From: Rhodovulum sp. P5
GTDB taxonomy: Bacteria; Pseudomonadota; Alphaproteobacteria; Rhodobacterales; Rhodobacteraceae
Length of the DNA stretch: 64,000 nt
Direction of reading: 5' to 3'
NCBI RefSeq assembly: GCF_002079305.1
Contig: NZ_CP015039.1
Location: forward strand, 434,001 to 498,000
Position numbers and translations under genes: made by a program. A model generated the notes under the pieces. It saw only the letters and a list, made by a program, of their open reading frames with translations, did no database searches and was not told the DNA's origin. Every line of letters starts with the position of its first letter. The stretch's first letter is position 1. Shown here one piece after another: positions 27,111 to 36,031 of the stretch.

Positions 27111-27530
27111 TCACTCCCACCACTGGTCAATGGCGGCGATATCGTCATCGGACCAACCGAAATGATGCGCGAATTCGTGGATCAGAACATTGGTCACCAT
27201 CTCGGCAAGCGTGACCTCCCCCCGCTCCACCCATTCATCCAGGATCGGGCGGCGGAACAGCCAGATCGCGTCGGGCCGGTCGGGCTGGTCCATCACCGAC
27301 CGCTCGGTCAGCGGGATCCCGTCATAAAGTCCGGTCAGTTCGAACGCGTTGTCGATCCCCATCTCGGTCAGCACATCCTCTGTCGCGAAATCCTCGACGT
27401 GGATCGCGACGGCACGGGCATGGGTCCGGAACGGTTCAGGCAAGGCCGCGCGCACCTGTTCGGCCAATGCGGCGATGTCGTCGATGCGGGGCGGAGTGGT
27501 ATGGCGGGGTTCGTCAGTCACGCCCCTCAT
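27111..27530 (-). CDS. zincin-like metallopeptidase family protein
   Basis: 139 aa, small minimal zincin. The active-site HEFAHHFGWSDDDI (HExxH plus a later Asp as possible third ligand) is near the C-terminus (about residues 121-134), and YDGIPLTERSV plus RPILDEW complete the pattern of the DUF1025-type putative metallopeptidases. Predicted cytosolic; activity is not established for the family. I chose the ATG at 27530; the frame is open up to 27617 but that region would overlap the divergent gltX start. Confidence 0.85.
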   Translation of the reverse strand: MRGVTDEPRHTTPPRIDDIAALAEQVRAALPEPFRTHARAVAIHVEDFATEDVLTEMGIDNAFELTGLYDGIPLTERSVMDQPDRPDAIWLFRRPILDEWVERGEVTLAEMVTNVLIHEFAHHFGWSDDDIAAIDQWWE

Positions 27531-27582
27531 ATGGACAAAAGCGCCGGTCTGTGGAAGAGCGTTCGCCGAATAGGAGACCCCC

Positions 27583-28902
27583 ATGACCACCGTCACCCGC
27601 TTCGCCCCCTCGCCCACGGGCTATCTTCACGTCGGCAACCTGCGCACGGCGCTCTTCAACTTCCTGATCGCTCGCAAATCGGGCGGCACGTTCATCCTGC
27701 GGCTGGACGATACCGATCCGGAGCGGTCCAAGCAGGAATATGCCGACGCGATCAAGGAAGACCTCGAATGGCTGGGGCTGACATGGGACCGGGTGGAACG
27801 CCAGTCCGACCGGCTGGACCGCTACGCCGCCGCCGCCGATTCGCTGCGGGATGCGGGGCGGTTCTACGAATGCTTCGAGACCCCGACCGAGCTGGACCTG
27901 AAGCGCAAGAAACAACTGAACATGGGCAAGCCCCCGGTCTATGACCGCGCGGCGCTGAACCTGTCGGAGGCGGAGAAGGATACGCTCCGCTCTGAGCGAT
28001 CCGGCCACTGGCGGTTCCTGCTGAACCAGGAGCGTATCGAGTGGACCGACGGCATTCTTGGCGATGTGTCCATCGACGCGGCCAGCGTGTCCGACCCGGT
28101 GCTGATCCGGGGCGACGGTCAGGTGCTGTACACGCTGGCCTCGGTCGTCGATGATACGGAAATGGGCGTGACCCATGTCGTGCGCGGCTCTGACCATGTC
28201 ACCAACACCGCCACCCAGATCCAGATCATCCAGGCGCTGGGCGGCACTGTCCCGGCATTTGCCCATCACTCGCTGCTGACCGGCCCGCAGGGGGAGGCGC
28301 TCTCGAAACGCCTTGGCACGCTCAGCCTGCGCGACCTGCGCGCCCGCGGCGTCGAACCCCTGGCGCTGCTTTCCCTGATGGCCCGGCTGGGATCAAGCCA
28401 GCCGGTGGAATTGGCCGGCAGCATCGACGAACTGGCCGACGGCTTCGACATCGCCAATTTCGGCGCGGCACCCACGAAGTTCGACGAGAACGACCTGTTC
28501 CCGCTGACCGCCCGGCACCTGCATGGCCTGCCGCTTGCCGCCGTTCAGGACGAAATCGCCGCCCTTGGCGTGCCGGGCGACATCGCCGGGCCGTTCTGGG
28601 ATGTGGTGCGCGAAAATATCGGCACGCGCGCGGATATCGCCGACTGGTGGACGCTTTGCCGTGACGGCGCGACCCCGGTGATCGAGGATGAGGACCGCGC
28701 CTTTATCGAAGAAGCGTTGGCCATGCTGCCCGACCCGCCCTACGGGCCGGACAGTTGGGGCACATGGACCGCCGCGGTAAAGGAAAAGACGGGGCGCAAG
28801 GGCAAGGCGCTGTTCATGCCCCTGCGCAAGGCGGTCACCGGTCGGGCGAAGGGGCCCGAGATGGGTGATTTGCTGCCGCTTCTGCAAAAGAAGCCGGGCT
28901 AG
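27583..28902 (+). CDS. gltX: glutamate--tRNA ligase
   Basis: Charges tRNA-Glu (and possibly tRNA-Gln, later transamidated). 439 aa class I synthetase. The HIGH-type motif is SPTGYLHVGNLRTAL (about residues 10-24) and the KMSKS-type motif is EALSKRLGT (about 242-250). It is of the shorter ~440-aa subtype; many alphaproteobacteria carry two gltX paralogs, and the other is not in the window. A ribosome binding site AGGAGACC precedes the ATG. Confidence 0.95.
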   Translation: MTTVTRFAPSPTGYLHVGNLRTALFNFLIARKSGGTFILRLDDTDPERSKQEYADAIKEDLEWLGLTWDRVERQSDRLDRYAAAADSLRDAGRFYECFETPTELDLKRKKQLNMGKPPVYDRAALNLSEAEKDTLRSERSGHWRFLLNQERIEWTDGILGDVSIDAASVSDPVLIRGDGQVLYTLASVVDDTEMGVTHVVRGSDHVTNTATQIQIIQALGGTVPAFAHHSLLTGPQGEALSKRLGTLSLRDLRARGVEPLALLSLMARLGSSQPVELAGSIDELADGFDIANFGAAPTKFDENDLFPLTARHLHGLPLAAVQDEIAALGVPGDIAGPFWDVVRENIGTRADIADWWTLCRDGATPVIEDEDRAFIEEALAMLPDPPYGPDSWGTWTAAVKEKTGRKGKALFMPLRKAVTGRAKGPEMGDLLPLLQKKPG

Positions 28903-28912
28903 GGTTGGATCG

Positions 28913-28944
28913 GAGATCGCATCGCGAACGGGTGGCGCGATCTC
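28913..28944. terminator. possible bidirectional terminator between gltX and the DUF302 gene
   Basis: Inverted repeat GAGATCGC / GCGATCTC (8 bp, 16-nt loop) in the 48-bp gap between two convergent genes. No T-run on either side, so only a weak call. Confidence 0.3.
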
Positions 28945-28950
28945 TGGCAC

Positions 28951-29337
28951 TCAGACGGCCGCAACCGCTTTCGCCAACATGTCCCGCACGGCGCCGGCGA
29001 CCTGCTTCAGTTCTGCATTGTCGATGGCCGACATGGATGCCTCGGGGTCGACGGCGCTGACCTCCACCCCCTCATCGACCTGACGCAGGATCACGTTGCA
29101 GGGCAGCATCGTGCCGATCCGCGGCTCCAACCCGATGGCCTTGTGCGCCATCTGCGGATTGCAGGCCCCAAGGATGCGATAGGGCGCCATGTCGGCATCC
29201 AGTTTCTTCTTCATCGTGGCCTGAACGTCGATCTCGGTCAGGATGCCAAAGCCCTGTTCCGACAGGGCGGCGCGGGTTCTGCCGTCGACCGCTTCGAAAT
29301 CGGCATTCTCGATGATGCGCGAAATTGTATAGCTCAT
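28951..29337 (-). CDS. DUF302 domain protein
   Basis: 128 aa covering one DUF302 domain: MSYTISRIIENADFEAV, the central FGILTEIDVQATMKKKLDADMAPYRILGACNPQMAHKAI and a C-terminal LPCNVILRQVDEGVEVSAVDPEA. The conserved ACNP block is characteristic. Function is unknown; members are small cytosolic or periplasmic proteins, sometimes near metal genes, and here the copper ATPase gene is the next one over. No signal peptide. The ATG at 29337 has a GAGGAG ribosome binding site. Confidence 0.88.
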   Translation of the reverse strand: MSYTISRIIENADFEAVDGRTRAALSEQGFGILTEIDVQATMKKKLDADMAPYRILGACNPQMAHKAIGLEPRIGTMLPCNVILRQVDEGVEVSAVDPEASMSAIDNAELKQVAGAVRDMLAKAVAAV

Positions 29338-29615
29338 ACGCTCCTCCATGATGTGCATGTCGTATTCTGAAACATAGCGTCTGAAACCCGAAAGTGTTCC
29401 GGTGCGTGCCCTTGCACCTGGGATGTCTTTGGTCGAATACGGCCATCGCGGCGGGGGCCAAGGCTTTCGCGGCCTCCCCGATTGCCGCAACTCATCTGTG
29501 GCACGCCAAGTTTCCTGCATCGCCTCGATAGCATGGTTTGCGGCGGATCGCCCCCCCTTCCACCGCCAGCAAGGTCAGAGACCGACCTTGGCCTGAAGAA
29601 ATTCCGCCCCACGCC
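29338..29615. other. gap between the DUF302 gene and the copA promoter
   Basis: About 280 bp with divergent starts on either side. No gene supported. The copA promoter and operator occupy the right end and are listed separately; the promoter of the DUF302 gene must lie here but was not identified. Confidence 0.4.
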
Positions 29616-29646
29616 TTGACCTTCCAGTTGCTGGAAGCCCCATTTT
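29616..29646 (+). promoter_or_regulatory. CueR-type operator/promoter of copA
   Basis: TTGACC (29616-29621) and CATTTT (29641-29646) are 19 bp apart, the overlong spacer typical of MerR-family promoters. The spacer holds the dyad CTTCCAG-TTG-CTGGAAG (29621-29637), which matches the CueR site of E. coli copA (CTTCC...GGAAG). Copper-bound CueR/HmrR would untwist it to activate copA. The likely regulator gene is cueR at 32196. Confidence 0.8.
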
Positions 29647-29674
29647 CCCCTTTGTTCGGTAAAAGGAGGTCGAG

Positions 29675-32182
29675 ATGACGGAACACCGTCCGGTCACATT
29701 GTCGGTTGAGGGTATGTCCTGCGCGTCCTGCGTGGGCCGCGTCGATCGGGCGCTCAGCGAAATGGATGGCATCGGCGAGGTGTCGGTCAATCTCGCCTCC
29801 GAAACCGCCCGCTTTGCCATAGACGATCCCGCACGCATCCGGTCCGTGGCCGATACCTTGACCGAACTGGGATATCCGGCACGGGCAGACTCGGTCACGC
29901 TGAACGTGGCCTCGATGTCCTGCGCCTCCTGCGTCGGGCGGGTGGAGCGCATTTTGTCCGCGGTGCCCGGTGTGCTGCGCGTCACCGTGAACCTCGCCGC
30001 AGAAACCGCCACGGTCCACTATCTTGAAGGGGCGACGGACCCGGCCGCGCTTGCCCAAGCCGCGACCGATGCGGGCTACCCGGCCGAACCCGCCCAAACC
30101 ACGACGGTGGATCGCAGCGAACGCAAGACCGAGGAAGCCCGCAATCTGGCCCGCCGCCTGGGGCTGGCCGCCACCCTTGCCCTGCCCGTCCTCATCCTTG
30201 CCATGGGCAGCCACGCGATCCCCCCCCTGCACGCGCTGATCGCCGACACCATCGGCATGCAGGCAAGCTGGATCATCCAGTTCGTGCTGACCACAGCGGT
30301 TCTGCTGGGGCCCGGACGGATGTTCTATGCCAAGGGGATACCGGCGCTTCTGAAGGGGGCACCGGACATGAACAGCCTTGTCGCGGTCGGTACAGGTGCT
30401 GCCTATCTCTATTCGGTGATTGCGACCTTCTTGCCGGGCCTGCTGCCCGAGGCTGTGCGCGCCGTCTATTTCGAGGCCGCGGCGATGATCGTCGTGCTGA
30501 TCCTGACCGGCCGCTTTCTGGAAGCCCGCGCCAAGGGCCGCACGGGCGCCGCGATCCGCAAGCTGGTCGGCCTGCGGCCACGCACGGCACGCGTTCTGCG
30601 CGACGGCGATCCGGTCGAGGTGCCCATCGACCAGATCGTCCCGGGCGACATCCTTGTCGTCCGCCCGGGGGAGCGGATCGCGGTGGATGGCGAGGTCACC
30701 GGGGGCGGGTCGCGAGTGGACGAAAGCATGATCACCGGCGAACCCGTGCCCGTCGCCAAGCACATTGGAGACCCGGTCACAGGCGGCACGATGAATGGCA
30801 CCGGCAGTTTCAGCTTCCGCGCGACGCGCGTGGGTGCCGACACCACGCTGGCGCAGATCATCCGGATGGTGGAAGAGGCACAAGGCGCGCGGCTGCCGAT
30901 CCAGTCGCTGGTGGACCGGATCACGCTGTGGTTCGTGCCCGCGGTGATGGGCGCGGCAACACTGACGGTCCTGATCTGGCTGTTGGCGGGGCCGTCCCCG
31001 GCGCTGACCCTCGCCCTGGTCGCCGGGGTGTCGGTGCTGATCATCGCCTGTCCCTGTGCGATGGGACTTGCGACGCCCACCTCGATCGTGGTGGGAACCG
31101 GCCGCGCTGCCGAAATGGGCGTGCTGTTTCGAAAGGGCGATGCGTTGCAGGCGCTTGGGTCGGTCGATGTCGTGGCGCTCGACAAGACCGGCACGGTCAC
31201 CGAGGGGCACCCGGAATTGACCGATCTGGTGGTGGCAGAAGGCTTTGACCGGGCCGAGGTTCTGGCCGTGGTGGCCGCGGTCGAAGAACATTCCGAACAC
31301 CCGGTGGCCGCGGCGATCCTGCGCGCGGCCCAGGTCGAACGCGTGACCCGGCATGACGCGCGGGAGTTCGAGGCCATCGCCGGGTTCGGCGTCCGCGCCA
31401 GGGTGGCGGGGCGCGACGTGCTGGTGGGCGCGGATCGCCTGCTTGCCCGGCACGACATCGGCACGGCGGGTCTGGCACAAGCCGAGGCCGATATCGCCCG
31501 GCGCGGCCGAACGGCCCTTTACGCGGCCATCGACGGCCGTGTTGCGGCCGTCATCGGTGTGGCAGACCCGGTAAAAACCAGCAGCGCGGCGGCCATCGCC
31601 GCACTGCATGCCCAGGGGCTGAAGATCGCCCTGATCACCGGCGACCGGGCCGAGACCGCCGAGGCCATCGCGCGCGAGATCGGCATCGATCATGTCATCG
31701 CGGGCGTGCTGCCCGACGGAAAGGTCGCGGCGCTGGAGGCATTGCGGCAGACCGGCCAGCGGGTCGCATTCGTCGGTGACGGGATCAACGACGCCCCGGC
31801 ACTTGCCCATGCGGATGTCGGCATCGCCATCGGCACGGGTACCGATATCGCCATCGATGCCGCCGATGTGGTGCTGATGTCGGGCGATCTGCGTGGGGTC
31901 GTGAATGCGTTCGAAATCTCCCGCCGCACGATGCGCAACATCCGCCAGAACCTGTTCTGGGCCTTCGGCTACAATACCGCGCTGATCCCTGTGGCTGCTG
32001 GCGTTCTCTATCCCGCCCTCGGCGTACTTCTTTCACCGGTGCTGGCCGCGGGCGCGATGGCGCTGTCCTCCGTCTTCGTGCTGAGCAATGCGCTACGCTT
32101 GCGCCAAGTCATGCCGGTGATGGACGAAGGGCCGGCGCGGCCGGTCGCCCAAGCATCCATCGCCCCCGCGGCCGCAGAGTGA
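29675..32182 (+). CDS. copA: copper-exporting P1B-type ATPase
   Basis: 835 aa inner-membrane pump exporting Cu(I) (or Ag(I)). Two N-terminal heavy-metal-associated domains with [11 protein letters not shown] (Cys16/Cys19) and [11 protein letters not shown] (about residues 76-86); transmembrane copper site [13 protein letters not shown]; actuator MITGEPVPV; phosphorylation motif DKTGTVTEG; nucleotide-binding SEHPVAAAI; hinge [22 protein letters not shown]. All catalytic elements are intact. A strong AAAGGAGG ribosome binding site. First gene of copA-cueR, driven by a CueR-type promoter. Confidence 0.96.
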   Translation: MTEHRPVTLSVEGMSCASCVGRVDRALSEMDGIGEVSVNLASETARFAIDDPARIRSVADTLTELGYPARADSVTLNVASMSCASCVGRVERILSAVPGVLRVTVNLAAETATVHYLEGATDPAALAQAATDAGYPAEPAQTTTVDRSERKTEEARNLARRLGLAATLALPVLILAMGSHAIPPLHALIADTIGMQASWIIQFVLTTAVLLGPGRMFYAKGIPALLKGAPDMNSLVAVGTGAAYLYSVIATFLPGLLPEAVRAVYFEAAAMIVVLILTGRFLEARAKGRTGAAIRKLVGLRPRTARVLRDGDPVEVPIDQIVPGDILVVRPGERIAVDGEVTGGGSRVDESMITGEPVPVAKHIGDPVTGGTMNGTGSFSFRATRVGADTTLAQIIRMVEEAQGARLPIQSLVDRITLWFVPAVMGAATLTVLIWLLAGPSPALTLALVAGVSVLIIACPCAMGLATPTSIVVGTGRAAEMGVLFRKGDALQALGSVDVVALDKTGTVTEGHPELTDLVVAEGFDRAEVLAVVAAVEEHSEHPVAAAILRAAQVERVTRHDAREFEAIAGFGVRARVAGRDVLVGADRLLARHDIGTAGLAQAEADIARRGRTALYAAIDGRVAAVIGVADPVKTSSAAAIAALHAQGLKIALITGDRAETAEAIAREIGIDHVIAGVLPDGKVAALEALRQTGQRVAFVGDGINDAPALAHADVGIAIGTGTDIAIDAADVVLMSGDLRGVVNAFEISRRTMRNIRQNLFWAFGYNTALIPVAAGVLYPALGVLLSPVLAAGAMALSSVFVLSNALRLRQVMPVMDEGPARPVAQASIAPAAAE

Positions 32183-32195
32183 GAAGGGAACGGTC

Positions 32196-32600
32196 ATGAA
32201 TATCGGCACAGTCGCCCGACGCTCCGGCCTGCCTGCAAAAACGATCCGGTACTATGAAGAGATCGGGCTGATCAAACCCGACCGCGGGACCAACGGCTAT
32301 CGCAGCTTCAGCGACAGCGACCTGCACACCCTGTCCTTTCTCGGCCGTGCCCGCGCGCTTGGCTTTTCGATAGAAGACTGCCGGAGCCTTCTGGGCCTTT
32401 ACAAAGACAAGCAGCGCGCCAGCGCCGACGTCAAACAGATCGCCAAGGCGCATCTCGCCGCCATCGAACAAAAGATCGCGGAACTGGAGGCGATGAAGCG
32501 CACCCTTGCCGCGCTGGTGGACAAATGCGCGGGCGACCACCGGCCCGATTGTCCAATCCTCGACAGCATCGGCGCGGGAAAGGTACGGATGGCCGAATAG
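32196..32600 (+). CDS. cueR: MerR-family copper efflux regulator (CueR/HmrR)
   Basis: 134 aa. N-terminal winged helix MNIGTVARRSGLPAKTIRYYEEIGLI, a dimerisation helix (about residues 78-110) and the metal loop DKCAGDHRPDCPI with Cys111 and Cys119, equivalent to Cys112/Cys120 of E. coli CueR, which hold one Cu(I). Cotranscribed with copA (13 bp gap), which also gives autoregulation. Its stop is 3 bp from the stop of the convergent TIM-barrel/MGS gene. Confidence 0.93.
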   Translation: MNIGTVARRSGLPAKTIRYYEEIGLIKPDRGTNGYRSFSDSDLHTLSFLGRARALGFSIEDCRSLLGLYKDKQRASADVKQIAKAHLAAIEQKIAELEAMKRTLAALVDKCAGDHRPDCPILDSIGAGKVRMAE

Positions 32601-32603
32601 ACG

Positions 32604-33677
32604 CTACCGCCCGGCGGGCAAGAGCGCCACAACCAGCGCATCGGCCGTGGAGGGGTTCAGCGCCAGTGGCGTGTCATGCAGCATCGCCAGCCGTGTCAGC
32701 GCCTGAAGGTCCACATCCCCGCCATGGGCCAGGGTGGGGTCGGCGAAAAAGATCACCGCGTCCAGTTCCCCGGTTGCGATCAGCGCCCCAAGCTGCTGGT
32801 CGCCCCCGCGGGAGCCACGCTGCAAGCGCTGCACCGAAAACGCGGGCACGGTCGCCGACAACAGCGCCCCTGTCCCGCCGGTGCAGATCAGGCGTTGCCC
32901 GGTCAGCGCCCGCGCGTGCCGCAGCACCCAGGCCCGAAGCTGCGCCTTTCGATTGTCATGGGCGACCAGCGCCAGACGCCGGGGCGCCGTCGAATGCGCC
33001 CGCGCCCGGGCCGTGATGTCCAGAATACTGCGCACCTGCCCCGCAAAGCCCGCGCTTTCCGCCGGGAATACGCCATCCAGCGCCGCGGTGCCGACGGTAA
33101 AGCCCGCCGCCCCCGCGCCGGCCGCGGCCTCGATCCGGTCGGCCCGGTCGATGCTGCCCGCCATCACCACGGGCTTGTCCACGGCCGCACAGACCGCCGC
33201 CATCAACCCCGGCACGTCGCCCTCGAACCGGTAGGCCAGCAGATCCAGCCCGTGGACATGTTCCAGATCGGTCAACTGCCGGGCAGAGGCGACGATGTCG
33301 TCCACCGGCCCTTCCAGAACGCTGGGATGCCCGACGATCCGCCCCGGAAACGGGTAATAGCGCAGCGGATGATCGCGGGTAATCTCGGTCACCTCAGCCG
33401 CCCGCGTGCCGCCAAGCAGGCAATCGACATCCAGATCGATGGCCGCCCGGGCCGAGGCCAACTCGCTATCCGCATCGAGGCTGACAACCTCAAGATAGGA
33501 CCGCGCGCCCGCCGCCCGGATCGCCTGCGCCACGGCTTTCAGGTCGTCGAACGGCAGGCCCACATCCTTGAACCCAATATGGCGCACGCCCCCTTCCAGC
33601 GCCTCGTCCAGCCGGGCGCGGGCGTCGGGAATGGTCCGGTCCTGCGATGTCAGCATCAGGATGAAGTCGAACGCCAT
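32604..33677 (-). CDS. TIM-barrel / methylglyoxal synthase fusion protein
   Basis: 357 aa in two parts. Residues 1-222 read as a (beta/alpha)8 barrel with an early DFILMLTSQDRT, GVRHIGFKDVG, DVDCLLGGTRAAE and late phosphate-type loops VMAGSIDRADRI and GFTVGTAALDG; similar stand-alone proteins are sometimes annotated as 4-hydroxythreonine-4-phosphate dehydrogenase. Residues 232-357 (32604-32984) are a methylglyoxal synthase domain: VAHDNRK (His240, Asp241, Lys244), TGGTG, GGDQQLGALI (catalytic Asp293) and DPTLAHGG (His318), then STAD. There is no Met at the junction, so it is one protein. The start at 33677 is 4 bp past the pyridoxal-kinase-like stop. A methylglyoxal-forming or -using step tied to B6 metabolism is only an inference. 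Confidence 0.85.
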   Translation of the reverse strand: MAFDFILMLTSQDRTIPDARARLDEALEGGVRHIGFKDVGLPFDDLKAVAQAIRAAGARSYLEVVSLDADSELASARAAIDLDVDCLLGGTRAAEVTEITRDHPLRYYPFPGRIVGHPSVLEGPVDDIVASARQLTDLEHVHGLDLLAYRFEGDVPGLMAAVCAAVDKPVVMAGSIDRADRIEAAAGAGAAGFTVGTAALDGVFPAESAGFAGQVRSILDITARARAHSTAPRRLALVAHDNRKAQLRAWVLRHARALTGQRLICTGGTGALLSATVPAFSVQRLQRGSRGGDQQLGALIATGELDAVIFFADPTLAHGGDVDLQALTRLAMLHDTPLALNPSTADALVVALLPAGR

Positions 33678-33681
33678 GTCG

Positions 33682-34512
33682 TTATGCCTCCGTTCTGCTG
33701 GTAACGGGTTCGGCCGGGACCGGCGGCGCGGCGACCCATTGGTGCCGGGTTTCGACGATCCGCAGATGCGGCGCCCCCTGACTGTCACCGATAAGCCGAT
33801 CCAGGTGGCCCAGCGCGGCGCCAACCTCAAGCCCCGCGGCGATCATCGCCGCAAACGCGTCGCCCACACCATGCGGCACGTCCTCGCGCAGGGGCGTGCA
33901 GAACTGCGTCCCCCCGTCAGCCGTGACGGCAATGATCCCGGTCCGTCCATCGCCCAACGGGGGCGAGGTCAGCAGAACCTTCCCCGCCTGCCCTGTGTCC
34001 AGCAGCGCATCGGCCGCCGCCTGCGCATCGGCCAGGTCGCGCACGTCGTGGCCCGACAGAAATCCAAGTTCGAACTGGTTCGGCGTCAGCACATCGGCAA
34101 GCGGCACAAGACGGTCGCGGATCGCCTCTGCCACCTCGCGAGGCACGTAAAGGCCCTTGGGCGCGTCGCCCAGAACCGGGTCGACCACCACCCGCGCATC
34201 GGGGCGGGCCTGCCGAAGCCGTTCGGCAAGGTCCGCGGCAAGCGCAACATGGCCGGCACTTGGCAGATAGCCGATCAGAAGGGCGAAATGCTCATGTAAC
34301 CAACCGTTTGCGGCCAGCGCCTCAACCATTGCCTGCAATGTCTCCACCGGCACGGGCATACCCGAAACGTGCGGCCAGCCGGGATGATTGGACAGCACCA
34401 CCGTGGGCAACCCGGTCACGGGCACACCCAGCGCCGTCAGCACCGGGCGCGCGGCGGACAGGCCCACATGCCCAAAGGCAACCTCGCTGGACAGGACCAG
34501 AACACGCTCCAT
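33682..34512 (-). CDS. pyridoxal kinase-like protein (PfkB/ribokinase superfamily)
   Basis: 276 aa. VLVLSSEVAFGHVGLSAARPVLTALG at the N-terminus, VVLSNHPGW, VDPVLGD, LTPNQFELGFLSG and the catalytic PHGVGDAFAAMIAAG (Asp as base) match PdxY/PdxK, which phosphorylate pyridoxal with ATP. I chose the ATG at 34512 because AGGTGG lies 5 nt upstream; a GTG at 34521 is less well placed. Operon with the TIM-barrel/MGS fusion (4 bp gap), which suggests the fusion acts on a phosphorylated or B6-related compound. Kinases for hydroxymethylpyrimidine are close relatives, so substrate is not certain. Confidence 0.85.
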   Translation of the reverse strand: MERVLVLSSEVAFGHVGLSAARPVLTALGVPVTGLPTVVLSNHPGWPHVSGMPVPVETLQAMVEALAANGWLHEHFALLIGYLPSAGHVALAADLAERLRQARPDARVVVDPVLGDAPKGLYVPREVAEAIRDRLVPLADVLTPNQFELGFLSGHDVRDLADAQAAADALLDTGQAGKVLLTSPPLGDGRTGIIAVTADGGTQFCTPLREDVPHGVGDAFAAMIAAGLEVGAALGHLDRLIGDSQGAPHLRIVETRHQWVAAPPVPAEPVTSRTEA

Positions 34513-34831
34513 CGACACCACCTGCTTTGCCGGACTTCGAGAATATGCAGAATTTCACTCGATTTTGGCGCGCATCACCACCTTCGACATCGCGCAATCG
34601 CGGTTTTCCCTGGATTTGCCCGGCCCCGCCCCTCCGCCTTGCCACAGCTTTGCCCACATTCCGTCGCGATCCGGCAAGCCGGCACCATGTTTTGGCCCGG
34701 TTTTGTGGCAAGACTGCGCCGGTCCGGGCCAGCCCGCGCCCCCAATCGACCCGAACCAAAGCGGGCCACGCCTCCGGACAGACCCGATCCGCGGTTGAGA
34801 CGAAACCAGACCCACAGGCCGACGCACTCAT
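34513..34831. other. 319-bp gap between the pyridoxal-kinase-like and FHA-like genes
   Basis: Divergent starts flank it, so two promoters are expected. The middle (about 34560-34760) is rich in GCC/CCG and gives mutually overlapping short frames with no family resemblance. No tRNA, terminator or clear -35/-10 pair was recognised. Confidence 0.4.
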
Positions 34832-35821
34832 ATGGACGACGAAGACATGAAATTCCTCCGGCGGCGCCCCCCGGCCACCGCCGACAACGCGCCAACGTCA
34901 GGAAATGCGGAGAGCGACAACACCGGCGACGCGCCGCCCGCATCGCAGGAGCCGCCCTTCGAAGACGATCTGGCGCGGTTCAACCGGGTTCTGGGCGCTA
35001 CCGCGGAGGAGGCGCTTTCCCCCGCCCTCCATCGGCCGATCTTTGCAGGCCTGCGAGCGCCGCGGCTGCCGGGCATCGGAGACGCGCCGCATCACGGCAT
35101 GCCCCGCGGCAAACCGTGGATACGAAGCCCTCACGAGGACGAGCCAACCGCTGATGGCACCGCATCCCGCCCCTATGCGCCAGAGCGGCCACGCGAAGCG
35201 GAAGGGGGGCATCGCCGGCGTGCCTCGGACATGGCCGGGGACGGGCCCGACGTCACGACGACCGAGGAACTTGGCGCAGAGTTCACGGCTGACATCACCG
35301 ACGACGAACTCCGGACGATTTCCGTTGCGCCACCATCACCGGGCCGGGAAACCACGCGCGACGGGTATGCCAGAACCCGCCTGCCAACGCTTGATGATCC
35401 CTTGGGTGCAGCCGCCGCCCCTCGCGACGGCTCTCCCACCCCGGTTGCCGCGGCCGAAAAGCTCTTTCCGGTCGGTTGGCTGGTGGTCGTTGCGGGACCC
35501 GGAACGGGCGCGCATTTCACGCTCTTCAACGGGATTTCGCGGATCGGACGAAGTGCGGGGCAAACCGTGCGCCTTGATTTCGGTGACGCTTCGATCCCGT
35601 ATTCGACACAGGTCTTTCTGTTTTTCGATGCGGCACGATCGGCCTTCCTCCTCGACCCCGGCAACACGACCGCCGACATCCGCCTGAATGGCCAACCGCT
35701 CCGCGGAATCGAGCCGGTGGCGACCCACGACGAGATCGGGATCGGCGAAACCCGCCTGCGCCTTGTCGCCCTGTGCGGGCCTGACTTCGCATGGCCGCCG
35801 TCAGACGACGAGAGCCGCTGA
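34832..35821 (+). CDS. protein with long disordered region and C-terminal FHA-like domain
   Basis: 329 aa. Residues 1-205 are low in hydrophobics and rich in Pro, Asp, Glu, Arg and Ala, so probably disordered; no signal peptide or transmembrane helix. Residues ~210-318 form an FHA-like beta sandwich: VGWLVVVAGPGTGAHFTLF, GISRIGRSAGQTVRLDFGD, VFLFFDAARSAFLLDPG, IRLNGQPLRG, HDEIGIGETRLRLVAL. The GR at the first loop and the NG near the end are kept, but the usual S-x-x-H phosphothreonine-contact motif is replaced by IPYSTQVF, so phosphopeptide binding may be lost. No kinase or phosphatase gene lies next to it. Function unknown. Confidence 0.75.
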   Translation: MDDEDMKFLRRRPPATADNAPTSGNAESDNTGDAPPASQEPPFEDDLARFNRVLGATAEEALSPALHRPIFAGLRAPRLPGIGDAPHHGMPRGKPWIRSPHEDEPTADGTASRPYAPERPREAEGGHRRRASDMAGDGPDVTTTEELGAEFTADITDDELRTISVAPPSPGRETTRDGYARTRLPTLDDPLGAAAAPRDGSPTPVAAAEKLFPVGWLVVVAGPGTGAHFTLFNGISRIGRSAGQTVRLDFGDASIPYSTQVFLFFDAARSAFLLDPGNTTADIRLNGQPLRGIEPVATHDEIGIGETRLRLVALCGPDFAWPPSDDESR

Positions 35822-36031
35822 AGACCGTCACGCCGCGGTCATAGGCAATAGCGACGGCTGGATTGTCGCCGACCTTGACCGCCCCCTTTCCGGCGACCAT
35901 CAGACAGCAGACGCCGCAACGCTGGCTTCCCCAAGGGCCGAACCCGCCGCTGCATATCGTCCCCGCGCCGCCTCTCGACGTTCCGATTGCCCTGTGCCAC
36001 CACTGCCCCCACCAAGAGGTGGAGCAATAGC

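Noticed and set aside
29492..31810. 772-codon open frame opposite copA
   Set aside because: Opposite-strand shadow of a well-conserved P-type ATPase; no start signal and biased composition.
35700..35990. Minus-strand frame with [22 protein letters not shown] that overlaps the end of the FHA-like gene
   Set aside because: Looks slightly protein-like over about 25 residues, but is antisense to the FHA-like gene and has no recognisable domain.
35822..36031. Possible cobalamin riboswitch ahead of cobQ
   Set aside because: The 210-bp gap lacks a convincing B12 box or the conserved GCCACTG/GGGAA elements on the plus strand.
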